Source of the DNA: Marinirhabdus sp050859505
GTDB taxonomy: Bacteria; Bacteroidota; Bacteroidia; Flavobacteriales; Flavobacteriaceae
Length of the DNA stretch: 64,000 bases
NCBI RefSeq assembly: GCF_050859505.1
Contig: NZ_CP193934.1
Coordinates: 3,162,001-3,226,000, forward strand
Direction of reading: 5' to 3'
Made by a program: the position numbers and the translations under genes. Positions 44,936-53,423 of this stretch are shown here, piece after piece (the first letter of the stretch is position 1; each line of letters starts with the position of its first letter). The notes under the pieces were generated by a model, which worked only from the letters and a program-made list of their open reading frames with translations, made no database searches and was not told where the DNA came from.

Positions 44936-45985
44936 TTACAAAAGTTCTTTTAGATGGGCAGTGTCCCAGTTTTTATTTTTGTTGTAACGAAGCGTTCCAT
45001 CGATAACCTGCAAGGGTGCTGCAATATTATTGGTAAATAAACTGCCTGTTCCAAGTCCTTGGGGTAAATTACTATTTTTTGTCGCCGTGTATTGTGCGAT
45101 AGCATTTAACCCAATATTACTCTCTAAAGCTGAAGTAATCCACCAGCCAATTTTCATAGACGCTGCAAGATCTATCCACGCATCACTACCTTCAAATCCA
45201 CCTACTAAGGTTGGTTTTAAAATAATATAGTGAGGTTGTATCGTTTTTAGTAATTTCTTTTTTTCTTCGGAAGGAAATACTCCAATTAACTCTTCATCTA
45301 GTGCTATAGGCAAAGGTGTTGCTTCACAGAGACGCGCCATTTCTTGAATTTGACCTGGTTTAATGGGTTGCTCTATGGAATGGAGTTGGATTTCTGAAAG
45401 AATTTTTAGTTTTTCTAAAGCTTCGGAAGGCGAAAAAGCACCATTCGCATCCACTCGTAATTCAATTTCTGATGGTAAAAATTCTTTGCGAATACTTTTT
45501 AATAGAGAAATTTCAGTTTGAAAGTCTATGGCACCAATTTTCATTTTAATACAACTGAAACCACTTTTTAGTTTTTCTGAAATTTGCTCTTTCATAAAAG
45601 CGGTGTCTCCCATCCAAACTAACCCATTAATAGGAATTGTCTTATTTCCGTGTGAAAATTCCGAAGTAAAAATCTCAAAAGCATCTTCTCCCTGCAACGA
45701 CTTAAAAGCAGTTTCTATCCCAATCTGCAACGCGGGAAATTCGATTACCTCTTTTAGTAAAGTTTTTTCACCTAACTGAATATGAGTACAAACCCATTGT
45801 AATTTTTCTTCAAAATCTGGTCTGTCATCTATGCTCAGTCCGCGAAACATACCACATTCTCCTATGCCCCAATTTCCATCTTTTTCTATTTTTATAAACC
45901 AGGTTTCTTTCGTTTTTAGTACCCCACGCGATGTTCCTGCAGGATTTTTAAAGTTGAGAATATATTTTTTGAAGGTAGCTTTCAT
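44936..45985 (-). CDS. menC: o-Succinylbenzoate synthase (enolase superfamily)
   Basis: Dehydrates SHCHC to o-succinylbenzoate in menaquinone synthesis. Enolase-superfamily marks: the catalytic Lys pair in CIKMKIG, metal ligands in LRVDANGAF, IEQPI and ALDEELIG, and the last Lys in IILKPTLVGG. 349 residues. A dipeptide epimerase is the alternative reading, but the menE and menA neighbours favour MenC. Confidence 0.88.
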   Translation of the reverse strand: MKATFKKYILNFKNPAGTSRGVLKTKETWFIKIEKDGNWGIGECGMFRGLSIDDRPDFEEKLQWVCTHIQLGEKTLLKEVIEFPALQIGIETAFKSLQGEDAFEIFTSEFSHGNKTIPINGLVWMGDTAFMKEQISEKLKSGFSCIKMKIGAIDFQTEISLLKSIRKEFLPSEIELRVDANGAFSPSEALEKLKILSEIQLHSIEQPIKPGQIQEMARLCEATPLPIALDEELIGVFPSEEKKKLLKTIQPHYIILKPTLVGGFEGSDAWIDLAASMKIGWWITSALESNIGLNAIAQYTATKNSNLPQGLGTGSLFTNNIAAPLQVIDGTLRYNKNKNWDTAHLKELL

Positions 45986-46040
45986 TACAGTAAAAATAAG
46001 GCTTTAGCTACCAAATCTCCTAAAGAAGGGATTAGATTCT

Positions 46041-46721
46041 TTATAATTCAATACTTTCACCAATATCCAACAACATAAGATCTTTTCCTGCTTCGTAGAA
46101 TTTCCTTTTCGCTTCGTCATGGTCAATTTCAATATAGCCAAAGGTATCATAATGTACGCCTAGCACTTTATCGCATTCTATAAAATCGCAGGCAATAATA
46201 GCGTCCTCCACACCCATCGTAAAATTATCGCCTATGGGCAGTATAGCGAGGTCTAATTTTGTATGCAATGGAATAAGTTTCATATCCATCGTTAATGCTG
46301 TATCACCAGCTATGTAAATATTTTTGTGCTCTCCTTCTATTACAAAACCACCAGGTTGGCCGCCATAACTACCATCTGGAAAAGAACTGGTATGAATGGC
46401 ATTTACATATTTTACTTTTCCAAAATCGAAATTCCATGTGCCGCCGTGGTTCATAGGATGCACTTCAACTCCTTTTGCTTCGTAATGGTTGGCAATCTCA
46501 TAATTGCTCACAATAGTAGCACCTGTATTTTTTGCGATGGCTTCAGCATCTAAGATATGATCTTGATGGGCATGGGTAAGTAGGATATAATCTGCTTTAA
46601 GATTCATAATATCTACTTTATTTTTTGACAGGTCATTGCCAGTAATAAAAGGATCTACCACTATGTGTTTTCCGCCAATATGTAGGGTAAGAGAGTTTTG
46701 ACCGTAGAATGTAATTTTCAT
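46041..46721 (-). CDS. UPF0173-type metal-dependent hydrolase
   Basis: Metallo-beta-lactamase-fold hydrolase of unknown substrate, 226 residues. The metal site reads THAHQDHILD (HxHxDH), with further ligands in PMNHGGTW, IAGDTAL and GVHYDTFGYI. UPF0173 members are widespread and uncharacterised. It precedes menC on the same strand and may share its transcript. Confidence 0.88.
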   Translation of the reverse strand: MKITFYGQNSLTLHIGGKHIVVDPFITGNDLSKNKVDIMNLKADYILLTHAHQDHILDAEAIAKNTGATIVSNYEIANHYEAKGVEVHPMNHGGTWNFDFGKVKYVNAIHTSSFPDGSYGGQPGGFVIEGEHKNIYIAGDTALTMDMKLIPLHTKLDLAILPIGDNFTMGVEDAIIACDFIECDKVLGVHYDTFGYIEIDHDEAKRKFYEAGKDLMLLDIGESIEL

Positions 46722-46814
46722 ATTAAATTGTTTTTCATAAAAGTAGCTTTCAGGATATAGTTTACTGTTAAAAAAAATAAAAATTCTATATTAGCATCCC
46801 CAAAATCCCCAACA

Positions 46815-47951
46815 ATGCACAAAAATTTCCTCGGTTTATTTCTATTATTTAGTTGTATAGGCATTCTTAATGCTCAAGAAACTAAAATTGATAGGCTTCA
46901 AAAGGAACTTGCTAAAAACCCTTCTGTTGAAGAAAAAATAGAAATCTATCGAGCTATAAAATCTGAGTTTTACCACGCTCAAATTTATTATGACAGTGCC
47001 TTTTTTTATATAAAGAAAGGGTATGAACTTGCAAAAAATAATGATCTTATACTTCAGCAATCACAGACGCTATTTGATTATGGAATGATTTATGGCGCTC
47101 TGGAAGAATGGGATGATGCGATAGCCTATTATAAAAAATCTATTGAGTTTAGTGAAAAAGCAAATTATAAAAGAGGCGTCTCTTCCGCCTACAGAAATAT
47201 TGGTATTATTTATTCACAAAAGAAAAACTATACATTAGCCAAAGAATACCACTTAAAATCTATGGCAATTGGCAATGAGATACACTATGCAAAATCAATA
47301 GCTGTTGGGCATCTTAATTTAGGTGAAATTTCATTTTTTGAAAAAGACTATGAGCACTCAAAGCTCCTTATTGAAAGTAGCCAGTATATTTTTGATAGTC
47401 TTGGTTACACCCCACCACAGGCGTATACCTATCTTTCTAAAACTTTATATAGTTTAGGAGACCTTGAGGAAGCCGAAAAGCAGGCGTTAAAAGGTTTTGC
47501 TTTATCTGAAAAAGAAGGGGATCTAAAATCCAGTTATGAAAATGCTATAACACTTTCTAAAGTATATGCTACAAAAAAGAAATTTGAGAACGCCAATCTT
47601 TTTACCAACAAGGCGATGGTTTATCACGATAGCATTCTTAATTCTAAGAAATTAAATGAAATTGAAAAACTGGAATTACGCTTTAAGTTAAATGAACGCG
47701 AAGAGAAAATTGCAGCCTTGGAAGAAAAAAACGTATACCTTAACATTATATATTTTTTGGGAGCCGTTGGTGTTCTCTTATTAATTATACTCGCATTTAG
47801 ACAATTAAAAATTGCCAGAATGACCCAAGATGTTCATGAGATACAAAACAGGCTTATAAAACACGAATTAGACCTGCTAGACAAAAAAGACATGACTTCT
47901 TTTGAAGCCACGGTCGCTGGGGACAACGAGAGTTTAAGTACTTCAAATTAA
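46815..47951 (+). CDS. TPR-repeat membrane protein without an output domain
   Basis: 378 residues. Signal peptide ending LNAQ (about 20), five to six TPR repeats (about 60-290, e.g. DAIAYYKKSIEFSEKA, AYRNIGIIYSQKKNY), a short coiled coil, one membrane segment at about 305-327, and a 45-residue cytoplasmic tail. Flavobacterial proteins with this layout usually continue into a LuxR helix-turn-helix or a histidine kinase; here the tail simply ends. Its last 9 bp overlap the convergent menA gene. Confidence 0.82.
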   Translation: MHKNFLGLFLLFSCIGILNAQETKIDRLQKELAKNPSVEEKIEIYRAIKSEFYHAQIYYDSAFFYIKKGYELAKNNDLILQQSQTLFDYGMIYGALEEWDDAIAYYKKSIEFSEKANYKRGVSSAYRNIGIIYSQKKNYTLAKEYHLKSMAIGNEIHYAKSIAVGHLNLGEISFFEKDYEHSKLLIESSQYIFDSLGYTPPQAYTYLSKTLYSLGDLEEAEKQALKGFALSEKEGDLKSSYENAITLSKVYATKKKFENANLFTNKAMVYHDSILNSKKLNEIEKLELRFKLNEREEKIAALEEKNVYLNIIYFLGAVGVLLLIILAFRQLKIARMTQDVHEIQNRLIKHELDLLDKKDMTSFEATVAGDNESLSTSN

Positions 47952-48851
47952 ATATAGTTCGACCACAAAAAACAGCAAAGCAAATAAAAACGTGCTAAGT
48001 GCTACTTTCTTAAGTTCGGGATCGAGTAATGGTGGCGACTGATTTCTAAATACCTTTATAATATTTAAAAACAATGGCACAAAAGCCACCAAAGGCAGAT
48101 AGTGTTGCCAGAAAGTTCCTTTAAAAAAGAAATAGCCAAAAGCACAAACAAAGGCTACAATAATAAGCATGGCGTGGTAAAGTTTAACAGGTTTTTCTCC
48201 TAAAACAACTGCTAGGGTGTTTTTATTCACTTTAGCATCTGCCAAGCGATCCCGCATATTATTAAGGTTTAAAACAGCGGCACTTAAAAGTCCAATGGTG
48301 GTAGCAGGCAAAATAATTAATTCTGAAAGTTCCTGAGTAAACAAGAAATAGCACCCCATAACCCCCACCAAACCGAAAAACAGAAAAACAAAAATATCTC
48401 CCATCGCCCGGTAGCCATAAGCTCTTTTACCTACGGTATAGGTAATAGCTGCAACAATAGCAGCAATCCCTAAGTTGAAGAACACTACCGAAAGTATAAA
48501 ATTCTTGTTCCCAAAGGCCATGAAAATTAGCAAACTGGCCAAAAACAAGGTGAGTATGGTGGTTACAATCATTCCATATTTTAGCTCTTTTGCGGTAAGC
48601 AATCCACTTTGCATAGCTCTGGCAGGCCCCACCCTACCTGCAGTATCGGTTCCCTTTACCCCGTCGCCATAATCGTTTGCAAAATTCGATAATACTTGAA
48701 ATCCAAGAGTCGTTAACAAGGCTAGTATCATAATAGATACTGAAAACAAACCGAGCTTAACAGCGGCACCACTAGCTACCAAAATACCAGAGATTGAAAG
48801 TGGTAACGTGCGTAATCGAGCGGCAGAAATCCAAGCGCGAACTTTAGTCAT
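47943..48851 (-). CDS. menA: 1,4-dihydroxy-2-naphthoate polyprenyltransferase
   Basis: UbiA-family membrane prenyltransferase attaching the isoprenoid tail in menaquinone synthesis. Motif FANDYGDGVKGTD (substrate/Mg) and NNMRDRLADAKVNKNTLAV (second Asp-rich loop), with about eight hydrophobic segments. I take the ATG at 48851 (MTKVRAWISAARLRTLPLS), 302 residues, matching family starts. The frame is open to 48938, but that stretch contains a terminator-like hairpin. Confidence 0.92.
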   Translation of the reverse strand: MTKVRAWISAARLRTLPLSISGILVASGAAVKLGLFSVSIMILALLTTLGFQVLSNFANDYGDGVKGTDTAGRVGPARAMQSGLLTAKELKYGMIVTTILTLFLASLLIFMAFGNKNFILSVVFFNLGIAAIVAAITYTVGKRAYGYRAMGDIFVFLFFGLVGVMGCYFLFTQELSELIILPATTIGLLSAAVLNLNNMRDRLADAKVNKNTLAVVLGEKPVKLYHAMLIIVAFVCAFGYFFFKGTFWQHYLPLVAFVPLFLNIIKVFRNQSPPLLDPELKKVALSTFLFALLFFVVELYLI

Positions 48852-48886
48852 ACAAAAGAATGTTTTAAACGATTCCAAAAATACAC

Positions 48887-48920
48887 TAAAAAAGAAAAAG
48901 CCACCTACAAAAGGTGGTTT
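48887..48920 (-). terminator. Terminator-like hairpin upstream of menA
   Basis: On the minus strand AAACCACCT, loop TTTGT, AGGTGGCTT followed by a T-rich run. It lies 36 bp upstream of the menA ATG and no minus-strand gene ends just before it, so it may be a leader attenuator or the end of an unseen transcript. Confidence 0.6.
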
Positions 48921-49225
48921 TAAGGCTTCTAACTTCATTAGAACACTACGTAATAATAGGTCATTTTGCTATTCCCTATGCATTAGACACCAAATACAAT
49001 ACCATAGGTAACCTCTTGACGATAACGTTGCGATTGTTAGTTTTTGCTTCTGTAAAACTACAACAGCCATGTAACCATTGCTTTACCAAACAAGTATGGA
49101 AATTTAAACAGCCATGCGCCATTTCTCCTCAACCTGCCTCAAGTTTAAATTTTGGTAAACTTTACGAATTGAAATGGTAACTTCAATAATTTTTATACTT
49201 TTAAACCCTTCTAAAAACCCCAACT

Positions 49226-49600
49226 ATGAAAAGAAATTACGACCTAGGCTTACTTGTTTTACGAATAGGCGTCTCTTGCCTTATGCTTACCCACGGAATC
49301 CCGAAATTTTTAGCTTTTATAGGTGGTGACCTCTCTGTAGTAGGCGATCCCATTGGTATTGGAGCGTTGTTATCTACCATCTTAGTACTTCTTGGAGAAT
49401 TGGTTGCACCAGTCCTCATCATTATAGGCATTAAAACTAGATTTGCTGCCGTAGCAAGTGCTATTACAATGGCAGTTGCTGCTTTTATGGTACACGGAGC
49501 AGACCCACTTGCCAAAAAAGAACTCGCTTTACTCTACTTATTTAGCTTTATAGCAATTGCATTTATGGGAGCTGGAAGTATTTCAGTAGATAAGAAATAA
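49226..49600 (+). CDS. DoxX-family membrane protein
   Basis: 124-residue inner-membrane protein with four hydrophobic segments and the DoxX pattern LRIGVSCLMLTHGIPKF and LGELVAPVLIIIG. DoxX proteins are linked to quinone-dependent or thiol redox chemistry, but the role here is unknown. Stands alone, preceded by a near-consensus TACTTTTA box about 22 bp upstream. Confidence 0.88.
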   Translation: MKRNYDLGLLVLRIGVSCLMLTHGIPKFLAFIGGDLSVVGDPIGIGALLSTILVLLGELVAPVLIIIGIKTRFAAVASAITMAVAAFMVHGADPLAKKELALLYLFSFIAIAFMGAGSISVDKK

Positions 49601-49726
49601 AGTAGCCCACAATTCACTCATAAAAAAGTGTTGATAAAAAACTGAACCGTTTATCGAATATAATTTTCGTTACACATTAATTTTTGTAAAATTGAAGTGT
49701 ATTTTCCTACAGGATATTGAAAAAAT

Positions 49727-49815
49727 AGACGGTCACAGTTAGTATATGTGCAAATTTAAAGAGGTTTATATTTGTGCGCCTCAACGGGTGTGACGGGTTC
49801 GATTCCCAGCCGTCT
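49727..49815 (+). other. tRNA-like remnant (T-arm and acceptor-like pairing)
   Basis: AGACGGT (49727-49733) can pair with GCCGTCT (49809-49815) like an acceptor stem. CACA/TGTG (49734-49737 / 49747-49750) resembles a D stem and CAAAT/ATTTG an anticodon stem. GGGTTCGATTCCC (49796-49808 region) is a T-loop sequence. The middle loop is far too long, the T stem has only three pairs, and no CCA follows, so it is not a working tRNA. Possibly a decayed tRNA or old integration site. Confidence 0.35.
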
Positions 49816-49827
49816 TCTATCTTATGC

Positions 49828-50835
49828 TTATTTAAAAATAGACGTGAGCAACTCTTTAAACAAATCGGCTGGCGTCATATTTGCCGCTCCTACTCCTTTG
49901 CTTTTCATATCTATTTCACGAATACTCGCTATAATGCCACTTACCTCTTTCATAGAATAATTACGGGCAGCTGTTTGGTAATCCTTGATAAAATAAGGAC
50001 TTACACCCAGCATTTTGGGAGCTTCGGCTTTATTGGTAATGGCGTGGTATTTTAGCAATTTTGAAAAGAAACTGTACAACAACGCCACCGTCATTACTAT
50101 GGGATGATTTTTTGGATTTTGCGCAAAGTACTGCACAATGGCAAATGCCTTTTTTACATTCTTGGCACCAATAGCGTTTTGCAATTCAAAATTATTGAAG
50201 TCTTTACTTATGCCAATATTCTGCTCTACTACTTCGGGGGTGATTTGCTGCTCTGGTTTTACAATAAGCTGTAATTTCTCCAACTCATTATTTACTTTCC
50301 CTAAATCGTTTCCTAAAAATTCGGTAAGCATTTGAGCGGCCTTTGGTGTAATCGAGTAGCCTTTACCAGATACTACCCGTACAATCCAATCTGGCACCTG
50401 ATTTTCATACAATTTTTTGCTTTCAAAAACAACAGCCTTCTCCTTTTTTAGCACTTTAGCAAGCTTTTTTCGAGCATCGAGCTTTTTGTATTTATAGCAA
50501 AAAACTAAAACCGTGGTAGGTTGTGGATTTTCGGCATAAGAAACCAAATTCTCAATAGTGCGTGATAAATCCTGAGCTTCTTTTACAATTACTACCTGGC
50601 GTTCGGCCATCATGGGGTAGCGTTTTGCGTTGCTTACCACTTCCTCAATGGTTACATCTCTTCCGTAGAGTACCATTTGGTTAAAACCTTTTTCTTCTTC
50701 GGAAAGCACCGTCTGCTCAATATAATTGGAGATTCCATCAATATAATAAGCTTCCTCACCCATTAAAAAATAGATAGGTGCTAGGTTTCCCTTTTTAATA
50801 TCGTTAATAATGGCTTTGGCTTTTTCTAGAGGCAT
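49828..50835 (-). CDS. holA: DNA polymerase III subunit delta
   Basis: Clamp-loader subunit that opens the sliding clamp. 335 residues with the HolA pattern: PIYFLMGEEAYYIDGISNYIE at the N-terminus, ERQVVIVKEAQDL, LTEFLGNDLGKVNNELEKL in the middle, and a helical C-terminal collar domain. Divergently transcribed from the HsdR-N domain gene 53 bp away. Confidence 0.92.
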   Translation of the reverse strand: MPLEKAKAIINDIKKGNLAPIYFLMGEEAYYIDGISNYIEQTVLSEEEKGFNQMVLYGRDVTIEEVVSNAKRYPMMAERQVVIVKEAQDLSRTIENLVSYAENPQPTTVLVFCYKYKKLDARKKLAKVLKKEKAVVFESKKLYENQVPDWIVRVVSGKGYSITPKAAQMLTEFLGNDLGKVNNELEKLQLIVKPEQQITPEVVEQNIGISKDFNNFELQNAIGAKNVKKAFAIVQYFAQNPKNHPIVMTVALLYSFFSKLLKYHAITNKAEAPKMLGVSPYFIKDYQTAARNYSMKEVSGIIASIREIDMKSKGVGAANMTPADLFKELLTSIFK

Positions 50836-50888
50836 AAATTATTCTGAAATTTTCTTCTGAAGTGATCTGGTTTTATACTTTTACAGTC

Positions 50889-51335
50889 ATGCAACTATTA
50901 CAGTTTCCGAAGTATCACTTCCGCTTCAAAAGTAACGAAAACAAACGTCTGATTTTTGATGAAATCCGAAAAAAATTCGTCGTTCTCACTCCCGAAGAAT
51001 GGGTGCGCCAACATGTGGTGCAGTATTTAATTGTAGAAAAGAACTATCCCAAATCTCATATTAACGTAGAAAAACAATTACTTCTAAACGGTACCAAGAA
51101 ACGCTACGATGCCGTGGTCTTTAATACCGATGGAACTATTCACCTAATTGTAGAATGTAAAGCACCTTCTATAAAAATTACACAGGATACATTTGATCAG
51201 ATTGCACGGTATAATTTAGTGACAGACGCCACCTATTTAATGGTCACCAACGGACTACAACACTACTACTGCCAGCTCGATTATGAAGAAGAACGGTACG
51301 AGTTTATGAGAGACTTACCAGAATGTAAGACATAA
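50889..51335 (+). CDS. Stand-alone type I restriction HsdR N-terminal (PD-(D/E)xK) domain protein
   Basis: 148 residues, only the nuclease domain of HsdR. Residues Asp74 in KRYDAVVF and Glu89/Lys91 in VECKAP form the PD-(D/E)xK site; DQIARYNLV follows as the QxxxY-type motif. There are no helicase domain and no HsdM or HsdS genes, so it is not a restriction system. I start at the ATG 50889; the frame opens at a GTG at 50862 inside the probable promoter. The gene faces away from holA, an arrangement I recall as common in flavobacteria. Confidence 0.82.
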   Translation: MQLLQFPKYHFRFKSNENKRLIFDEIRKKFVVLTPEEWVRQHVVQYLIVEKNYPKSHINVEKQLLLNGTKKRYDAVVFNTDGTIHLIVECKAPSIKITQDTFDQIARYNLVTDATYLMVTNGLQHYYCQLDYEEERYEFMRDLPECKT

Positions 51336-51362
51336 AAAAACGCTCCCAAATCGAGAGCGTTT
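51332..51362 (-). terminator. Rho-independent terminator behind the DUF2911 gene
   Basis: Minus strand: AAACGCTC, loop, GAGCGTTT followed by T run; the same stem can serve the convergent HsdR-N gene less well because its plus-strand T run is short. Confidence 0.75.
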
Positions 51363-51383
51363 CTATGCATCTAAAAGGGCAAA

Positions 51384-52229
51384 TTACATGGCACCCCATT
51401 CTTTCAAACTCTTTGTATTTAAAGCAATATAATCTTCATTTTTAGCAGTTTTAGCTAATTCTAAAGACTTTTTAGCAGCATTGATAGCTCCTTTTTTATC
51501 TCCTGCTTTCGCATAGATTAAAGATTGTTGTCTGTGCATCCAGAATGCTGGTTCTTCTCGCATATCAATAGCCTTGTCTATCCAAGTTTTTGCTTTGTTA
51601 ATATCCTGACCAGACTCTAAGTAATATACAGCAGACTGGTAATAATCATTTGCTGAAGGTCCGGCCATAACCTGATCAATATTTGCTGAAACCATTTTTT
51701 CTGTCATAAATGTAATAGGCAAAGCAACATAGCTTTTTTCCCACATCATCCCTAAGTTAGCAGAATTGTTTGTTAAATCGTCAAACGACATGGTAAACGT
51801 TTCAATATTCATTGGCATGGGATATACTTGAGCTTTTACGGTCGCTGCTACTTTACTAGCATCCCAATTTTGAGGAACTCCAGAGCCATTACTGTCTGTA
51901 TATAACATAACGTCCCAGTTTTGTGGGCCTGGTTTTGTATAAATAGCATAGCTTCCTGCTTTCACTTCTTTTCCACCAATCATTACATCATTACCAAAGG
52001 TTATTTTGGTTTTGGCATTGGCACCTGTACGCCACACTGCGTCATAAGGAACCAAATCGCCAAAAATAGTACGTCCTCTCATAGACGGTCTTGAGTATTC
52101 TACGGTAACATCGGTAAGTCCTACAGTTTGCTCAATTTTTTGAGATGGACTTGGTGCAGGCGTTTTAAGTTGTGCATTTACAGCTACTGTAGTGGCAACA
52201 GCAAATACGAAAAGGAATATTTTTTTCAT
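51384..52229 (-). CDS. Secreted DUF2911 protein with C-terminal TPR-like helices
   Basis: 281 residues. Signal peptide ending VNAQ (about 20). DUF2911 domain at about 25-190: VEYSRPSMRGRTIFGDLVPY, WRTGANAKTKITF and GSYAIYTKPG. The last 90 residues are helical TPR-like repeats (NKAKTWIDKAIDM, KGAINAAKKSLEL). Common in Bacteroidota; function unknown, periplasmic. Its own terminator follows. Confidence 0.87.
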   Translation of the reverse strand: MKKIFLFVFAVATTVAVNAQLKTPAPSPSQKIEQTVGLTDVTVEYSRPSMRGRTIFGDLVPYDAVWRTGANAKTKITFGNDVMIGGKEVKAGSYAIYTKPGPQNWDVMLYTDSNGSGVPQNWDASKVAATVKAQVYPMPMNIETFTMSFDDLTNNSANLGMMWEKSYVALPITFMTEKMVSANIDQVMAGPSANDYYQSAVYYLESGQDINKAKTWIDKAIDMREEPAFWMHRQQSLIYAKAGDKKGAINAAKKSLELAKTAKNEDYIALNTKSLKEWGAM

Positions 52230-52465
52230 GATACTAGTTTGTTTTTTTATGGTTTATGCGAAGTTACGATGCAGGTATTTTAAAACAGTTAACAAAACCT
52301 TAAAAAGCTATTATATAAGCTGTTTATTTATACCCATTTAATATGAATAATGAACAAACTATCAGGACCTTATCTCCTTTTTTAGTTGTAATATGCTATA
52401 CGTTTTAGAAAAGTGAAGATCATTACTGTAAATTGATAAATATCTGTTAATCTTTTAATTGCCTA

Positions 52466-52497
52466 TTGACTCGTACTATTTTTCTGACGTATTTTTA
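52466..52497 (+). promoter_or_regulatory. Promoter of the 38-residue small gene
   Basis: TTG at 52466-52468, 21-bp spacer, TATTTTTA at 52490-52497 (7 of 8 matches to TAnnTTTG); the ATG is 15 bp downstream. Confidence 0.5.
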
Positions 52498-52511
52498 CTA
52501 AAAAGAAAATT

Positions 52512-52628
52512 ATGGTACGCCTACTAAAAAAATTGTTTGGATTTACCCGCACTACAAAATCAAAAGTAAATGCAGATTTATATCGTTTATTGCGAATGAA
52601 TCGACGTATGATTTCGCCACGCAAGTAA
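52512..52628 (+). CDS. Small basic protein, 38 residues, unknown function
   Basis: Open frame from ATG 52512 to TAA 52628, starting MVRLLKKLFGFTR and ending RRMISPRK. It has twelve Lys/Arg against one Asp, and the N-terminal dozen residues could form an amphipathic helix. It has its own near-consensus promoter and a strong terminator right behind it, which is the main support for a real gene. The unit is free-standing in the gap between the DUF2911 gene and the SRPBCC gene. The alternative is a small RNA of about 185 nt. I do not recognise a family. Confidence 0.6.
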   Translation: MVRLLKKLFGFTRTTKSKVNADLYRLLRMNRRMISPRK

Positions 52629-52645
52629 GTTTTAAACTTCGATCT

Positions 52646-52693
52646 AAAATCCTTTGGAAGTATCCTTCAAGATAGCTTCAAAGGATTTTTTTG
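52646..52693 (+). terminator. Rho-independent terminator of the small gene
   Basis: AAAATCCTTTG (52646-52656) pairs with CAAAGGATTTT (52679-52689), extended by GAAG/CTTC with a bulge, then T run. Confidence 0.85.
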
Positions 52694-52830
52694 TTTTTAA
52701 AAAACTAATACGTTTTCATCCTTTTTATAAATTTCTGAATTTCCCTTTTAGAATTGTATCCATATCCTTTGAGTATTTTTTGAGTATTTTATGCAAGGCA
52801 ATTAATTGCTGGCAGTTGAATTGAAACAGA

Positions 52831-52934
52831 TTGTTTAACCAAAATAAAAGCACTATCTATAAAGTGCACCGAATACGATACTGTTAATTTTTGTTTAATC
52901 TTAATGATATTCTTTTAAACAAAATGTATTTTTA
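52831..52934 (+). promoter_or_regulatory. Promoter-operator region of the SRPBCC-SDR-photolyase operon
   Basis: TTTTGTTTAA (52889-52898) and TTAAACAAAA (52915-52924) form a 10-bp perfect inverted repeat with a 16-bp spacer. It ends 2 bp before a near-consensus -7 box TATTTTTA (52927-52934), so it covers the -33 region. A further TTGTTTAA lies at 52831-52838. The rest of the 323-bp gap 52629-52951, apart from the small-gene terminator, shows nothing I can name. Confidence 0.55.
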
Positions 52935-52951
52935 ACCAAATAAAAAAAACG

Positions 52952-53413
52952 TTGAAAATTTATACACTTCATTCCAAGCAAAACCTCCCTATTTCAAAAA
53001 ACGAAGCGTGGGAATTTCTATCCAATCCAAAAAACCTAAAAGTAATAACACCAGACTATATGGGTTTTCACATACTCTCAGGTGCAGAGAAACCTATGTT
53101 TGCTGGCCAGATTATTCAGTATATAGTAACACCCGTACTGGGAATTAAAACAAAATGGGTCACAGAAATTACCCACGTTAACAACAACGATTACTTTGTG
53201 GACGAACAACGCTTTGGTCCCTACGCACTATGGCATCACAAACACTTTATTAAAGAAATTGAAGGTGGCGTAGCAATGGAAGATATTATAGATTACAAGG
53301 TTCCTTTTGGCTGGTTGGGACAGTTAGTACACCCTATTCTTGTAAAACCGAAACTAGACGAAATCTTCAACTACAGAAAAAAGAAGTTAATCGAACTCTT
53401 TGGAGAAATCTAA
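52952..53413 (+). CDS. SRPBCC (START/Bet v 1-fold) family protein
   Basis: 153-residue hydrophobic-ligand-binding fold protein. The pattern QNLPISKNEAWEFLSNPKNL and the ending KPKLDEIFNYRKKKL fit the SRPBCC/CoxG-like group found beside photolyase genes. No ATG gives the conserved N-terminus; the TTG at 52952 does (KIYTLHSKQ), so a TTG start is likely. First gene of a tight operon with an SDR, a photolyase and perhaps the Fe-S protein. The ligand is unknown. Confidence 0.82.
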   Translation: MKIYTLHSKQNLPISKNEAWEFLSNPKNLKVITPDYMGFHILSGAEKPMFAGQIIQYIVTPVLGIKTKWVTEITHVNNNDYFVDEQRFGPYALWHHKHFIKEIEGGVAMEDIIDYKVPFGWLGQLVHPILVKPKLDEIFNYRKKKLIELFGEI

Positions 53414-53423
53414 AACTAAAGTT

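Noticed and set aside
49727..49815. Functional tRNA gene
   Set aside because: The anticodon loop region is about 14 nt, the T stem has three pairs, and there is no consistent anticodon. Kept only as a tRNA-like remnant.
49772..50055. Short plus-strand frames between DoxX and holA
   Set aside because: They run over the tRNA-like sequence and the 3' end of holA on the opposite strand, with no conserved features.
50889..51335. Type I restriction-modification system
   Set aside because: Only the HsdR N-terminal nuclease domain is present; there are no HsdM, HsdS or helicase parts.
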